DNA of 64,000 bases from Chryseobacterium sp. PMSZPI (lineage in GTDB: Bacteria; Bacteroidota; Bacteroidia; Flavobacteriales; Weeksellaceae): contig NZ_PIZV01000071.1 in NCBI RefSeq assembly GCF_002835665.1, positions 1-64,000 on the forward strand. The letters are read 5' to 3'. Below the pieces are notes generated by a model. The model had not been told where the DNA came from. It saw nothing but the letters and a program-made list of their open reading frames with translations, and did not search any database. The translations under genes were made by a program, and so were the position numbers. How positions within the stretch are numbered: position 1 is the stretch's first letter; every line of letters begins with the position of its first letter. Shown here one piece after another: positions 44,901 to 54,585 of the stretch.

Positions 44901-45887
44901 TTAAGATAATTCCGGCATTGGAATTTCTTTCTCTTTCTTAGACGGCAGGTTCATTAAAACAATAGCAAAAAGAATCAATACAATTCCTACCCATTGTATT
45001 AAAAAAACTTTTTCCCCTAATAAAACAAAAGCCATGGTTACTGAAACCGGTAATTCTAATGAGGAAACGATACTTCCTAACCCCAATCCTGCATTTGGAA
45101 AACCGATGTTGAATAAAATTGGAGGAATAATTGTTCCAAACAAAGCCAGAACGATCCCATAAGTCCAAAAAATTGAATAGTTAAAAGGATGAATATGCTC
45201 CGTATTTTCCGTGAAGTTCAAATACAGCGATTTTAATCCATCAAAATACATAGGCCCTATCTGAGCAAAGAATAAGAATGCAAAAACAATAATAGCCCCA
45301 CCAGCAAGCATTGTAAGACTCTTTCTGAAAACAGGTAAATGAGTTGCAATTGTATTTGAAGTAAACATCGTCAAGGTATAAGAAGCTGCCGCCATTAATC
45401 CCCAGAATACTCCGTGCCAATCCAGCTCTATTTCCATATTAATAAGGTTAGTAGCCAATACGGTTCCCAACAATACGATAATCACAGAAATTACTTTTCT
45501 CGCATTCGGTAATTTTCTTGTCAGAATACTTTCCACAACGACACTAAACCATACAGACTGCATCAGCAATACAATCGCTATGGAAACATTGATGTATTGA
45601 ACAGCAATATAATAAAACAAACTCGTCCCTCCCAGGGAAGTTCCTGCAAGCATCAACATTCTGACTTCTTTAGAAGTAGGTAATGGAAGTTTTTGCTTTG
45701 AGGTTATTGTTTGAATAAAATTAAGGATCAAAAGTCCCACTAAACCTAGTACGAATTGAGAAGTCGTCACTTCAGAAGTTGTAAAACCGTCATGATATGA
45801 CATTTTTACAAACGTGGCTAACATACCGTATATACTAGCTCCAATTCCTACAAATAAAACACCTTTTAGTATATTTTTCTTCTTCAT
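44901..45887 (-). CDS. EamA-family (DMT) transporter
   Basis: A 328-residue inner-membrane protein with ten hydrophobic segments in two EamA repeats; the second repeat ends with LGEKVFLIQWVGIVLILFAI. The family exports amino acids or other small metabolites; the substrate is not known. A TAACTTTG -7 element lies at 45912-45905 on the minus strand, 17 bases before the ATG. Confidence 0.9.
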   Translation of the reverse strand: MKKKNILKGVLFVGIGASIYGMLATFVKMSYHDGFTTSEVTTSQFVLGLVGLLILNFIQTITSKQKLPLPTSKEVRMLMLAGTSLGGTSLFYYIAVQYINVSIAIVLLMQSVWFSVVVESILTRKLPNARKVISVIIVLLGTVLATNLINMEIELDWHGVFWGLMAAASYTLTMFTSNTIATHLPVFRKSLTMLAGGAIIVFAFLFFAQIGPMYFDGLKSLYLNFTENTEHIHPFNYSIFWTYGIVLALFGTIIPPILFNIGFPNAGLGLGSIVSSLELPVSVTMAFVLLGEKVFLIQWVGIVLILFAIVLMNLPSKKEKEIPMPELS

Positions 45888-45986
45888 AATTTTTTTACAG
45901 CCTGCAAAGTTACAACTTATAAATTAAAATTAACAGGAGAGTTCGATGTGATAGATAAATAAAATCACTATAAGCTTTATCACGAA

Positions 45987-46023
45987 AGAACCATGTCAAG
46001 GTTTTAAACCTTGACATGGTTCT
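45987..46023. terminator. Second hairpin downstream of rpsA
   Basis: An 18-base perfect inverted repeat (agaaccatgtcaaggttt and its complement) with a 1-base centre. It lies behind the main rpsA terminator and upstream of the EamA promoter. Confidence 0.6.
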
Positions 46024-46041
46024 CTTTTTAAAAAACAAAAA

Positions 46042-46061
46042 AGCCGCTCAAACGAGCGGCT
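46042..46061 (-). terminator. rpsA terminator
   Basis: agccgctc, loop aaac, gagcggct, followed on the minus strand by TTTTTTGTTTTTT. Confidence 0.85.
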
Positions 46062-46085
46062 CCTTATTTATAAATGGTTCAAAGA

Positions 46086-47876
46086 TTATTTACCTTCTTC
46101 CATTTTTCTTTTCAACTCTGCTAATGCATCGATATCTCCAAGAGTAGATCTTTCTTCGTTGTTAGAAGAAGAAGATACGTTTCTAGAAGAAGCTTCTTTT
46201 ACGTTTTTCTTCTCTTCGTCTCTGAAGATCCCTGTGTGAGAAACTACAACTCTCTTGAATTCTTTGTTGAATTCAATTACTTTGAATTGAGCATCTTCAC
46301 CTTTTTTGATTTTAGATCCATCTTCTTTCTCTAATAATCTTGAAGGGCAGAAAGCTTCAACCTCAGCATCTTCGAATTGTACAGAAGCTCCTTTATCGTG
46401 AACTTCTACAGCTTTACCAGCGTGGATAGTTCCTTCAGCATATTTAGTTTCGAATTTATCCCATGGGTTCTCAGTCAATTGCTTGTGACCTAGAGATAAT
46501 CTTCTAGCTTGGATATCTAGCTCAAGAACTACAACATCTAATTTATCACCTACTGCACAGAACTCAGATGGGTGCTTGATTTTCTTAGTCCAAGAAAGAT
46601 CAGAGATGTAGATTAGACCGTCGATACCTTCTTCTAACTCTACGAATACACCAAAGTTAGTGAAGTTTCTTACAGTTCCTACATGCTGAGATCCTACCGG
46701 ATACTTAGCTTCGATGTTTTCCCATGGATCTTTAGATAATTGCTTGATACCAAGAGAAATTTTTCTTTCTTCTCTGTCTAAAGTTAATACTTCAGCTTCA
46801 ACTTCATCACCTACTTTTACGAAATCTCCAGCAGATCTTAAGTGAGTAGACCAAGACATTTCAGAAACGTGGATTAATCCTTCAACACCTGGAGCGATTT
46901 CTACGAATGCACCATAGTCAGCAAGAACTACTACTTTTCCTTTTACTTTGTCACCAACTTTTAAGTCAGCAGAAAGAGCATCCCAAGGATGAGCTTCTAA
47001 TTGCTTCATACCTAATTGGATTCTTGTTTTCTCATCATCGAAATCAAGGATTACAACTTTTACAGTTTGTCCGTCCTCAAGGATTTCAGATGGGTGGTTC
47101 ACTCTAGACCAAGAAAGGTCTGTAATGTGGATCAATCCATCTACACCACCTAAGTCAATGAATACACCGTAAGAAGTGATGTTCTTAACAGTTCCTTCAA
47201 GAACCTGACCTTTTTCAAGTTGAGCGATGATTTCTTTTTTCTGACCTTCGATATCTGCTTCGATCAATGCTTTGTGAGAAACTACTACGTTTTTGAACTC
47301 AGGGTTGATTTTCACAACTTTGAACTCCATAGTTTTTCCTACGAACTGATCGTAATCTTTAATTGGCTTAACGTCAATTTGAGAACCTGGTAAGAATGCT
47401 TCGATTCCGTGAACGTCAACGATCATACCACCTTTAGTTCTAGACTTAACAAAACCGTTAACGATTTCTCCAGTTTCGTGAAGTTCGTTTACTTTATCCC
47501 AAGCTTTAAGCGTTCTAGCTTTTCTGTGAGATAATTGTAACTGACCAGTTTTGTCTTCTCTTTTGTCAACCATTACTTCTACCTCATCACCTACTTTTAG
47601 GCCTTGGTTGTAACGGAATTCGTTAAGAGAAATAACACCTTCAGATTTGAAATTGATGTCTACGATAGCTTCTTTATCAGTTAATCTTACAACTTTACCA
47701 ACTAAAACGTCGTTATCGTCCAGGTTGTTTAATGATCCGTTGTAGATCTCTTCTAAATCGCTTTTTTCTTTTCTAGCATCAGCATCAAGACCAGATTCGA
47801 AAGAATCCCAGTCAAATTGTTCAGGTGCTACGTTTTGGTTTAATAATAATTCTGCTGAATTTGTCTCTTTTGACAT
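46086..47876 (-). CDS. rpsA: 30S ribosomal protein S1
   Basis: A 596-residue protein with six S1 OB-fold repeats, beginning near residues 59, 136, 223, 308, 395 and 480. The third to fifth carry the canonical GVFIDLGGVDGLIHITDLSW-like core, as expected for the mRNA-binding repeats. Extra N- and C-terminal tails (acidic 1-55, and a Ser/Asn-rich end) are typical of Bacteroidetes S1. It helps load mRNA onto ribosomes, which matters here because flavobacterial mRNAs mostly lack Shine-Dalgarno sequences. Confidence 0.97.
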   Translation of the reverse strand: MSKETNSAELLLNQNVAPEQFDWDSFESGLDADARKEKSDLEEIYNGSLNNLDDNDVLVGKVVRLTDKEAIVDINFKSEGVISLNEFRYNQGLKVGDEVEVMVDKREDKTGQLQLSHRKARTLKAWDKVNELHETGEIVNGFVKSRTKGGMIVDVHGIEAFLPGSQIDVKPIKDYDQFVGKTMEFKVVKINPEFKNVVVSHKALIEADIEGQKKEIIAQLEKGQVLEGTVKNITSYGVFIDLGGVDGLIHITDLSWSRVNHPSEILEDGQTVKVVILDFDDEKTRIQLGMKQLEAHPWDALSADLKVGDKVKGKVVVLADYGAFVEIAPGVEGLIHVSEMSWSTHLRSAGDFVKVGDEVEAEVLTLDREERKISLGIKQLSKDPWENIEAKYPVGSQHVGTVRNFTNFGVFVELEEGIDGLIYISDLSWTKKIKHPSEFCAVGDKLDVVVLELDIQARRLSLGHKQLTENPWDKFETKYAEGTIHAGKAVEVHDKGASVQFEDAEVEAFCPSRLLEKEDGSKIKKGEDAQFKVIEFNKEFKRVVVSHTGIFRDEEKKNVKEASSRNVSSSSNNEERSTLGDIDALAELKRKMEEGK

Positions 47877-47997
47877 AATTCTAAATAAATTTGTATTCCT
47901 TCTCTTTCAACGGTCTTAACAAATGTGATTGAAAAATACGGAAGTTATTAATATATACTATTTTACTTTCTTAGACCTTTAGCACAAAAAGTGGGTG

Positions 47998-48028
47998 CAA
48001 AGATATGATTTTTATTTGAGATAAGCAA
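47998..48028 (-). promoter_or_regulatory. rpsA promoter with long leader
   Basis: On the minus strand TTG (48028-48026), 20 bases, TATCTTTG (48005-47998). The leader of about 115 bases to the ATG could carry the autoregulatory site known for S1 in other bacteria. Confidence 0.7.
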
Positions 48029-48194
48029 TAGTTTTGTATTTACTCTCCAACCTCTTAAAAAACTGATTACCAATAAGATTCACTAACGACTATAGGAAAA
48101 CATTTTACGTCATACTGAAAGGCTTCGTGAACTGCGTTCGTAGACTTTTAGTCTATACTCATGACAATGTATAATTAAACACATAGTATTAGAG

Positions 48195-48299
48195 TTGTCA
48201 TGCTGAGCGGAGTCGAAGCATCTCTATTTTATAATAAAGAAAACAATTTATAAAAAGTTGAGATTCTTCACTACGCTTCGCTCCTTTCAGAATGACAAC
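48195..48299. repeat. Inverted-repeat intergenic element
   Basis: gttgtcatgctgagcggag opens at 48195 and cgctcctttcagaatgacaac closes at 48299, as imperfect complements of about 30-40 bases each around an AT spacer of about 35 bases. Such elements are scattered widely in Bacteroidetes genomes. It lies in the 537-base gap between rpsA and the helicase gene; the rest of the gap has low-complexity ctctaaaa runs near 48355-48390. Confidence 0.7.
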
Positions 48300-48401
48300 C
48301 CTCAAATTCAAAGAAGAGCAATAATTTTATTCACACTCAAACGCTCTAATTCTCCCACTCTAAAACTCTAAAACTCTCAAACCCTCAAACACAAAATTCA
48401 C

Positions 48402-48409
48402 TACCTTTG
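48402..48409 (+). promoter_or_regulatory. -7 element of the helicase gene
   Basis: TACCTTTG, only four bases before the ATG at 48414, implies a leaderless or nearly leaderless mRNA. No clear upstream element. Confidence 0.45.
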
Positions 48410-48413
48410 CGCC

Positions 48414-49721
48414 ATGGAACTACAATCAATTTATCAAAAGCTGCAGATTCAGGATATGAATCAGATGCAGAAATCTACTTATAAAGCTTCTGAAAACAAT
48501 ACGGACATTGTACTGCTCTCTCCTACCGGATCAGGGAAAACGCTTGCTTTTTTATTTCCGGTTCTCAGAAATCTGAAAAAGGATGTTCAGGGAGTTCAGG
48601 CATTAATATTGGTTCCTGCCAGAGAACTGGCATTACAGATTGAACAGGTTTTCAAATCAATGGGAACTGATTTTAAGGTTTCTGTTTGCTATGGTGGACA
48701 TGATAAAAAGATTGAGGTCAATAATTTAATTGAAGCTCCTGCTGTTTTAATCGGAACACCGGGAAGAGTGGTTTACCATTTAAGAAACAACAATTTTGAT
48801 CCGAAAACTATTAAAACATTGGTTCTGGATGAATTTGACAAAGCTTTGGAATTAGGTTTCCATGATGATATGGAGTTCATCTGTAATTCTTTAAAAGGAC
48901 TTTCTCAAAGAATTTTAACGTCTGCAACTGCAATGGACGAAATTCCTGCATTTACAGGTTTAAAGGATGAAAAAGTAATCAGCTTCCTTAAAGAAAACGA
49001 TGTTAAACCGGACCTTCAACTGAGAAAAGTAATGACAATTCCGGAAGAAAAACTGGATACTCTTTTTAATCTGGTTTGTAAAATCGGAAATAGAAGGACT
49101 TTGATCTTCTGCAACCACCGTGATGCAGTAGACCGTATTTCCGAGCTTCTTCATCAAATGGGAATCGATAGAGAGACCTTCCATGGAGGCATGGAACAGG
49201 ATGAAAGAGAACGTGCTTTACTGAAATTCAGAAATGATTCAGCAAGAATCCTTATCACAACGGATTTAGCTGCCCGTGGACTTGACATTCCTGAAGTGGA
49301 ATCTATTGTTCATTATCAACTTCCTCCGAAAGAAGATGCTTTCATCCACAGGAACGGCCGTACAGCAAGGATGAATGCAAAAGGTTTTGTCTACCTGATT
49401 ATGAATGAGGATGATAATTTTCCTTTCATCAAGAATGATACTCCTGAAGAAAGTGTTGCCGGATTTACTAAAGTTCCGCAAAAAACTCCTTTCCAAACGA
49501 TTTACATCAGTGCCGGAAAAAAAGATAAGGTCAATAAGGTGGATATTGTAGGATATTTGCTTAAAAAAGGAGAGTTACAAAAAGAAGATGTAGGTGTTAT
49601 TGAAGTAAAGGACACTACTTCTTATGTTGCCGTTGCCAGAAACAAGGTGAATACTGTTTTAAGAAAGCTTCAGAATGAAAAACTGAAGGGAAAAAAAGTG
49701 AAAATGGAAGTAGCTTATTAA
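48414..49721 (+). CDS. DEAD/DEAH-box RNA helicase
   Basis: A 435-residue helicase: Q motif region at the very N-terminus, Walker A SPTGSGKT (about 36-43), LVPAREL, GTPGRV, motif II as DEFD instead of DEAD (about 140-143), TSAT, then the second RecA lobe with TDLAARGLDIPEV and HRNGRTAR. The C-terminal extension (about 345-435) resembles the DbpA-like RNA-binding tail in position, but I cannot assign it. It likely remodels rRNA or mRNA. The gene is a single unit. Confidence 0.92.
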   Translation: MELQSIYQKLQIQDMNQMQKSTYKASENNTDIVLLSPTGSGKTLAFLFPVLRNLKKDVQGVQALILVPARELALQIEQVFKSMGTDFKVSVCYGGHDKKIEVNNLIEAPAVLIGTPGRVVYHLRNNNFDPKTIKTLVLDEFDKALELGFHDDMEFICNSLKGLSQRILTSATAMDEIPAFTGLKDEKVISFLKENDVKPDLQLRKVMTIPEEKLDTLFNLVCKIGNRRTLIFCNHRDAVDRISELLHQMGIDRETFHGGMEQDERERALLKFRNDSARILITTDLAARGLDIPEVESIVHYQLPPKEDAFIHRNGRTARMNAKGFVYLIMNEDDNFPFIKNDTPEESVAGFTKVPQKTPFQTIYISAGKKDKVNKVDIVGYLLKKGELQKEDVGVIEVKDTTSYVAVARNKVNTVLRKLQNEKLKGKKVKMEVAY

Positions 49722-49951
49722 ACTTAGCTGAAACCGCCTATCTGACTTATGAACCACAAAAGTCACAAAAGATTTAAACACTTAAGTTATTTAAGTTAAC
49801 TGTTTTGCGAATATAAAGTACACATAAGTTCATTGCAAACCTCTGGTTTTCGAAAACACAACAATTGAAGATAATGACATCCCCCTACCTTTGAGAAATG
49901 GTGGAAATTCAAAGAATTTTTAACGGGAAGTTTACAAGTTTACAATATTAC

Positions 49952-49994
49952 AAAAGCGCTTTAAAGTTTTGTTTTGAAAATCTAAAGCGCTTTT
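49952..49994. terminator. Hairpin between helicase and SMP-30 genes
   Basis: aaaagcgcttta pairs perfectly with taaagcgctttt around a 19-base loop, 18 bases from the SMP-30 stop. The remaining 230 bases of the gap show nothing recognisable. Confidence 0.7.
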
Positions 49995-50012
49995 AATATA
50001 ATCTATTATCGT

Positions 50013-50906
50013 TTATTTTATCCCTCTTACTTTCATCGGAAAAGTGTAGACCGATTTTGAAGCGGTGATGAATAGAATATCATTATTTTCTCCTCCGAAA
50101 GTCACATTGGATGTCCATTTTTCAGGAATGGAAATATGGTAAATCTTTTTTCCGTCACGATTAAAAACATGTACACCGTCTCCGGTTAAATAAAGGTTAC
50201 CATGCTTATCCAAGATCATTCCATCCGAGCCCATTTCACAGAATAGTTTTTTGTCGGATAATCTTCCTTCTCCCAAGATATCATAAACATATGTCTTTCC
50301 TGCATCAATATCCGAGATGTACAGTTTTTTTAGTTTTTCACTGCCTGTGATTCCGTTGGGTTGCGTAAAGGTTTCCAGCTTAGTGATCTTTCCTTCTTTA
50401 CTTCTGTAATAGAGACTTTTATGTGGTAATTCTTGTTTAAAATTAATCCAATACTCTCTCTCGTATAAAGGATCTGTGAAATACATTCCTCCTAAAGCAT
50501 CATTCCAGACATCATTGGGGCCGTTGAACCTTTTTCCTTCAAAATCTTTGAATAATACCTCTACTTTTTTATTTTTTGAAATCTTCCACATTTCCCCCTG
50601 ATCATCCGAACAGGTAATCAGGAAATCATCTTTATCAAAATGAGTTCCGTTTGCTCTTCCTGTTTTATCTAAAAACTCGATGATCTGATTCGTTTTCCAA
50701 TCCCAATAATAAATTTTATCATTGGGCTGATCGGTAAAATACACATTACCTTCCTTATCTGTTGATGGACCTTCCGTAAAACTGAACTTATCTGAAACCA
50801 TTTTCGGTTGTACACCTTCATAAAACATTTTACTACTATTTACTGATTGGCAATTTACTAATGCGAAAACCAAACCAATCATACCTATTTTACAAATGTT
50901 CTTCAT
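50013..50906 (-). CDS. SMP-30/gluconolactonase-like lipoprotein
   Basis: A 297-residue six-bladed beta-propeller with a lipobox (LVNC, Cys19). FTEGPSTDKEGNVYFTDQPND, then NGPNDVWNDALGGMYFTDPLY and the DIDAGKTYVYDI strand are the calcium-binding blades of the SMP-30/LRE family. It probably hydrolyses a sugar lactone at the membrane; the specific lactone cannot be read. Confidence 0.92.
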   Translation of the reverse strand: MKNICKIGMIGLVFALVNCQSVNSSKMFYEGVQPKMVSDKFSFTEGPSTDKEGNVYFTDQPNDKIYYWDWKTNQIIEFLDKTGRANGTHFDKDDFLITCSDDQGEMWKISKNKKVEVLFKDFEGKRFNGPNDVWNDALGGMYFTDPLYEREYWINFKQELPHKSLYYRSKEGKITKLETFTQPNGITGSEKLKKLYISDIDAGKTYVYDILGEGRLSDKKLFCEMGSDGMILDKHGNLYLTGDGVHVFNRDGKKIYHISIPEKWTSNVTFGGENNDILFITASKSVYTFPMKVRGIK

Positions 50907-51164
50907 ACTTCATTTTTAAACCTGCAATGTACGATATGCTTTACAGGATTCAAAAACATTTTCTCATTTTGATTCAATACAATGCTAAAAATAAAATGTC
51001 CCAATTGTACTATTTTATAAGTAGATCATATTAGGAGTCATTTAATATAATCCAGAGCTTTGTACCAAAGGAAATGATAAGGTTTTTATTGTAAAAAAAC
51101 AATATAAAATTCAAAAACAGCCCTGTATAAAAATACTACCTTAATACTTTTATAGCATAGAATA

Positions 51165-52607
51165 ATGAGTGCAGAGTCCAACAATATCAAATCTTTGGAG
51201 ATTGAAAATGAAGATTTTAGAAACTCTGTGGGAACCATGGATGAAACCGGAAAAAGGAAATGGATATTCCCCAGAAAACCCAAAGGTAAATATACCAATT
51301 ATAGGAACTATACCAGTTATGCTTTACTTGCTCTTTTCTTTGGATTGCCTTTTGTAAAGATCAACAACAACCCTTTCTTCCTATTTAATGTTATTGACAG
51401 AAAATTCTTTATCATTGGGCAGCCGTTTTACCTTCAGGATTTTTTCATTCTTGCTCTGGGAGCGGTTACTTCTGTTATTTTTGTCATGTTGTTCACTGTA
51501 GTTTTCGGAAGAATTTTCTGTGGCTGGCTATGTCCACAAACCCTATTTATGGAAATGGTTTTCCGTAAAATTGAATACTGGATTGAGGGTGATAGAAATA
51601 AACAAATGAAACTCGACCGACAGGAATGGGATGCTGAAAAAATTAGAAAAAGGCTTACCAAATGGTCTGTATTTATCCTTATTTCTATGGTGATCTCAAC
51701 TTTCATGTTTATGTATATCGTAGGCTATGAACAGGTGTTTCAGATTATGATTGAAGGACCTGCAGAACATCCTTTAAAGTTTATAACGATGATTTTTTTC
51801 ACGATGACTTTTTATTTTGTTTTTGCATGGCTTCGCGAACAGGTATGTACTCTGGTTTGCCCTTACGGAAGACTCCAGGGAGTATTAATCGATAAACAAA
51901 CCATTAATGTTTATTATGATTTTAAAAGAGGGGAAGGACGTTCGAAATGGAGAAACAATGAAGACAGAAAAGCAGCCGGTAAAGGAGACTGTATCGATTG
52001 TAATCAATGCGTTGTAGTCTGTCCTACGGGAATTGATATCAGAAACGGGCAACAATTGGAATGTGTTAACTGTACAGCCTGTATTGATGCCTGTGATGAG
52101 ATTATGGATAAAGTAGGTTTGCCTAAAGGACTGATCCGTTATGCCACTGAATCTGAAATTGAAAATCAGGAGAAATTCAAATTTACTTCGAGAATGAAAG
52201 CTACTACTGTCATTCTGGCTCTGTTAGTTGGTTTCCTTGGCTTTTTAATGTATGACCGTGGTTCTATGGAAGCGAAGTTTATTAAACCTGCAGGTTCTAC
52301 GTTCTTTATTAAAGAAGGTAAAATCACCAATACCTTCATTTATACTCTTCTGAATAAATCGAATGAGAAAAAAATTCTGACGATTAAAGTCGTGAGTCCT
52401 GAAGATGCTGAAATCACTTATTTCGGATCTGAAAAAATCATTCTGAAAGGAGACCAGATCTTAAAAGGAAATATCAATATCTCTTTCCCTGAAGATAAGA
52501 TCAAATTTTCAAAACAAAATATGGTCATTGGAGTCTTTGATGAAGAAGGAAAAATGGTGGATTCATTTGAAACTACATTTGAAGGACCATTTAAACTGGC
52601 GTTGTAG
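51165..52607 (+). CDS. ccoG: Cytochrome c oxidase accessory protein
   Basis: A 480-residue polyferredoxin-like membrane protein that reduces copper for assembly of cbb3-type oxidase. Membrane segments lie at about 50-66, 92-115, 168-190, 205-222 and 338-357. CGWLCPQ (Cys119, 123) and Cys228/232 precede two 4Fe-4S motifs (276, 279, 282, 286 and 300, 303, 306, 310), and a C-terminal Ig-like domain follows. No ccoNOP genes are adjacent in the window, so the oxidase must be encoded elsewhere. Confidence 0.95.
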   Translation: MSAESNNIKSLEIENEDFRNSVGTMDETGKRKWIFPRKPKGKYTNYRNYTSYALLALFFGLPFVKINNNPFFLFNVIDRKFFIIGQPFYLQDFFILALGAVTSVIFVMLFTVVFGRIFCGWLCPQTLFMEMVFRKIEYWIEGDRNKQMKLDRQEWDAEKIRKRLTKWSVFILISMVISTFMFMYIVGYEQVFQIMIEGPAEHPLKFITMIFFTMTFYFVFAWLREQVCTLVCPYGRLQGVLIDKQTINVYYDFKRGEGRSKWRNNEDRKAAGKGDCIDCNQCVVVCPTGIDIRNGQQLECVNCTACIDACDEIMDKVGLPKGLIRYATESEIENQEKFKFTSRMKATTVILALLVGFLGFLMYDRGSMEAKFIKPAGSTFFIKEGKITNTFIYTLLNKSNEKKILTIKVVSPEDAEITYFGSEKIILKGDQILKGNINISFPEDKIKFSKQNMVIGVFDEEGKMVDSFETTFEGPFKLAL

Positions 52608-52640
52608 GTTATAGGGATTAGGGATAATGTCAATAGTGAA

Positions 52641-53011
52641 TTTTGCTTCGCAAGTGAATCGTGAATTTCACAGGAGATTCATAAGACACCACTAATCCCT
52701 TCATTAACAAGCAACAAAAAACAACCAGCAACTTTAAACCCTAAACTTTAAACTTTAAACTTAAATAAATTTTGCTTCGCAAGTGAATCGTGGATTTCAC
52801 AGGAGATTCATAAGACACCACTAATCCCTTCATTAACAAGCAACAAAAAACAACCAGCAACTTTAAACCCTAAACTTTAAACTTTAAACTTAAATAAATT
52901 TTGCTTCGCAAGTGAATCGTGGATTTCACAGGAGATTCATAAGACACCACTAATCCCTTCATTAACAAGCAACAAAAAACAACCAGCAACTTTAAACCCT
53001 AAACTTTAAAC
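52641..53011. repeat. 129-base tandem repeat, about 2.9 copies
   Basis: Units start at 52641, 52770 and 52899 (ttttgcttcgcaagtgaatc) and are almost identical; copies 2 and 3 share a G where copy 1 has A (gtggattt versus gtgaattt). The last 35 bases of each are runs of the type taaactt. The array fills the gap between ccoG and the AraC gene. All three frames contain stops. Confidence 0.95.
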
Positions 53012-53014
53012 TCA

Positions 53015-53896
53015 TTAAGCCTTATATTTCCTCATAAACTGCGTAGGGGTCATTCCGGAGCTTTTCCGGAAGACTCTTACAAAGTATGAATATTCTTCGT
53101 ATCCAAGTCTGAAGGCTATTTCAACGAGACTTTCATCAAGATACATCAGCATCCTTTTGGCTTCCAGCACTACCCTTTCCGTGATAATCTCTGTCGCTGT
53201 TTTTTGAACAACAGTCTGTACAATCCTGTTCAGGTGCTTGGGAGAAATACCTAATAAAGAGGCATAATAAGCCATTGATTTTTGTTCTGTAAAATGTTGC
53301 TCAAGTAAATTTTCAAAATCCTGATAGTGTTTAAAATAAGAAAGTCCCGCAGAAGAAGCCTGAGTATCAAAATCTCTTGAAAATAATCTTGTTGCATTGA
53401 TAAAAACCTGAGACATTAAGGAGAGAATCAACCCTTCCCGCATCATATTTCTGGATTGATATTCTGTTCCCAGCTTTTGAAACAAATCGATATTTTCTTT
53501 CAAATCATCAGCTTCCAACTGGAGTTTCCTGGGAAAAGATATGGATCCGAAAAAGGGAAAGTTTCTCAATTTTTGATTCACATAATGCATTTCATAAAAC
53601 TCTTGGGAACAAAAGAAAATATATCCTTCTATATCTTCGGACAGCTCCCAACTATGAATTTGTCCCGGTGATAAAAAGAAAAGACTACCTTCTGAAACAT
53701 CATATTTCTGGAAATCAATTTCATGAACTCCACTTCCTTTGGTAAAAAGTACAGCCGCATAAAAGTCATGTCTGTGGGGTTTCTCTATATGCCTATGCCC
53801 CAAGACCAAATGGTCTTTCATCGTATTAAAATAAAAGTCCGAGGTATTTCTTTCGGCTTGAAAAAGGTCGATATGAAGAACGGAGATTGGGTTCAT
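53015..53896 (-). CDS. AraC family transcriptional regulator
   Basis: A 293-residue protein from the ATG at 53896 (MNPISVLHID); the open frame continues 39 bases further without a better start. The cupin sensor domain (about 10-105, with HRHDFYAAVLFTKGSG) precedes a double HTH (about 190-290) ending LVEIAFRLGYEEYSYFVRVFRKSSGMTPTQF. The target genes are not evident; ccoG and the MerR gene are its neighbours. Confidence 0.9.
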   Translation of the reverse strand: MNPISVLHIDLFQAERNTSDFYFNTMKDHLVLGHRHIEKPHRHDFYAAVLFTKGSGVHEIDFQKYDVSEGSLFFLSPGQIHSWELSEDIEGYIFFCSQEFYEMHYVNQKLRNFPFFGSISFPRKLQLEADDLKENIDLFQKLGTEYQSRNMMREGLILSLMSQVFINATRLFSRDFDTQASSAGLSYFKHYQDFENLLEQHFTEQKSMAYYASLLGISPKHLNRIVQTVVQKTATEIITERVVLEAKRMLMYLDESLVEIAFRLGYEEYSYFVRVFRKSSGMTPTQFMRKYKA

Positions 53897-54058
53897 TATT
53901 CTATTTAAAATAAACAAAAATGGATTGATCTCCATAAAAGTACTGTAAATAAAGACAAACTACAAATACTTAATACAAAGAGACAAACAAAATATTGATG
54001 TTGTAGTAAGCTAAAAGCCTTCCAAAAGATGAGGATTATCAGGACTTTGAAAGATATA

Positions 54059-54091
54059 TTTGGATGAAAGTTTAAAAAATTTTTATCTTTG
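54059..54091 (+). promoter_or_regulatory. merR-type gene promoter
   Basis: TTTG (54059-54062), 21 bases, TATCTTTG (54084-54091), both consensus. It overlaps the upstream TTG codon, which shows that the ATG at 54110 is the true start. Confidence 0.75.
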
Positions 54092-54109
54092 AAGTTTAGG
54101 AGTAGTAAA

Positions 54110-54451
54110 ATGAAAATAAATTTACCTGATAAACTGTATTATTCTATAGGAGAAGTTGCTAAAGCATTTGACGTAAACACTTCATTAATACGATATTGGG
54201 AGCAAGAATTCCCTATTATCAAACCTAAAAAAAACAGAAAAGGAAACCGCTACTTCACTCCTGAAGACATCAAGAACCTACAGATGATCTATCATTTGGT
54301 AAAAGAAAAAGGTTACACCTTAGACGGAGCCCGCGTCGCTTTAACCACCAACAGTAAAATTTCTGAAACCATTACTCTTATCGACCGATTAGAGTTCGTA
54401 AAAGCCGAGCTTATTAAATTGAAGGAATCTTTGGGAGATAAAGAGGAATAA
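54110..54451 (+). CDS. MerR family transcriptional regulator
   Basis: A 113-residue winged-HTH protein: YYSIGEVAKAFDVNTSLIRYWEQEFP (about 10-35) is the MerR helix-turn-helix, followed by the wing KNRKGNRYFTPEDI. It lacks a long C-terminal sensor domain and cysteines, so it belongs to the short MerR type frequent in flavobacteria. The start is fixed by the promoter overlapping the earlier TTG. A terminator lies at 54490-54517. Confidence 0.92.
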   Translation: MKINLPDKLYYSIGEVAKAFDVNTSLIRYWEQEFPIIKPKKNRKGNRYFTPEDIKNLQMIYHLVKEKGYTLDGARVALTTNSKISETITLIDRLEFVKAELIKLKESLGDKEE

Positions 54452-54489
54452 GGCTGCAATATTTGAAGTTTGCAGTATTTTAAAATATA

Positions 54490-54517
54490 AAAACCACCGT
54501 TCTATTGCGGTGGTTTT
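54490..54517 (+). terminator. Terminator of the MerR gene
   Basis: aaaaccaccg pairs perfectly with cggtggtttt around an 8-base loop, followed by attttg. Confidence 0.85.
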
Positions 54518-54585
54518 ATTTTGATTGGATATTTGTTTTTATTCTTGACACGAGCGAGATGCTCGGGTCAACGGAGGAAATTAGA

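Noticed and set aside
52725..52766. Telomere-like ccctaaa/taaactt runs
   Set aside because: Only one ccctaaa per unit among taaactt variants; explained as low-complexity sequence in a circular-chromosome bacterium.
52641..53011. Tandem repeat considered as CRISPR or as a coding repeat
   Set aside because: Units are contiguous without spacers; although 129 is divisible by three, every frame contains stop codons.
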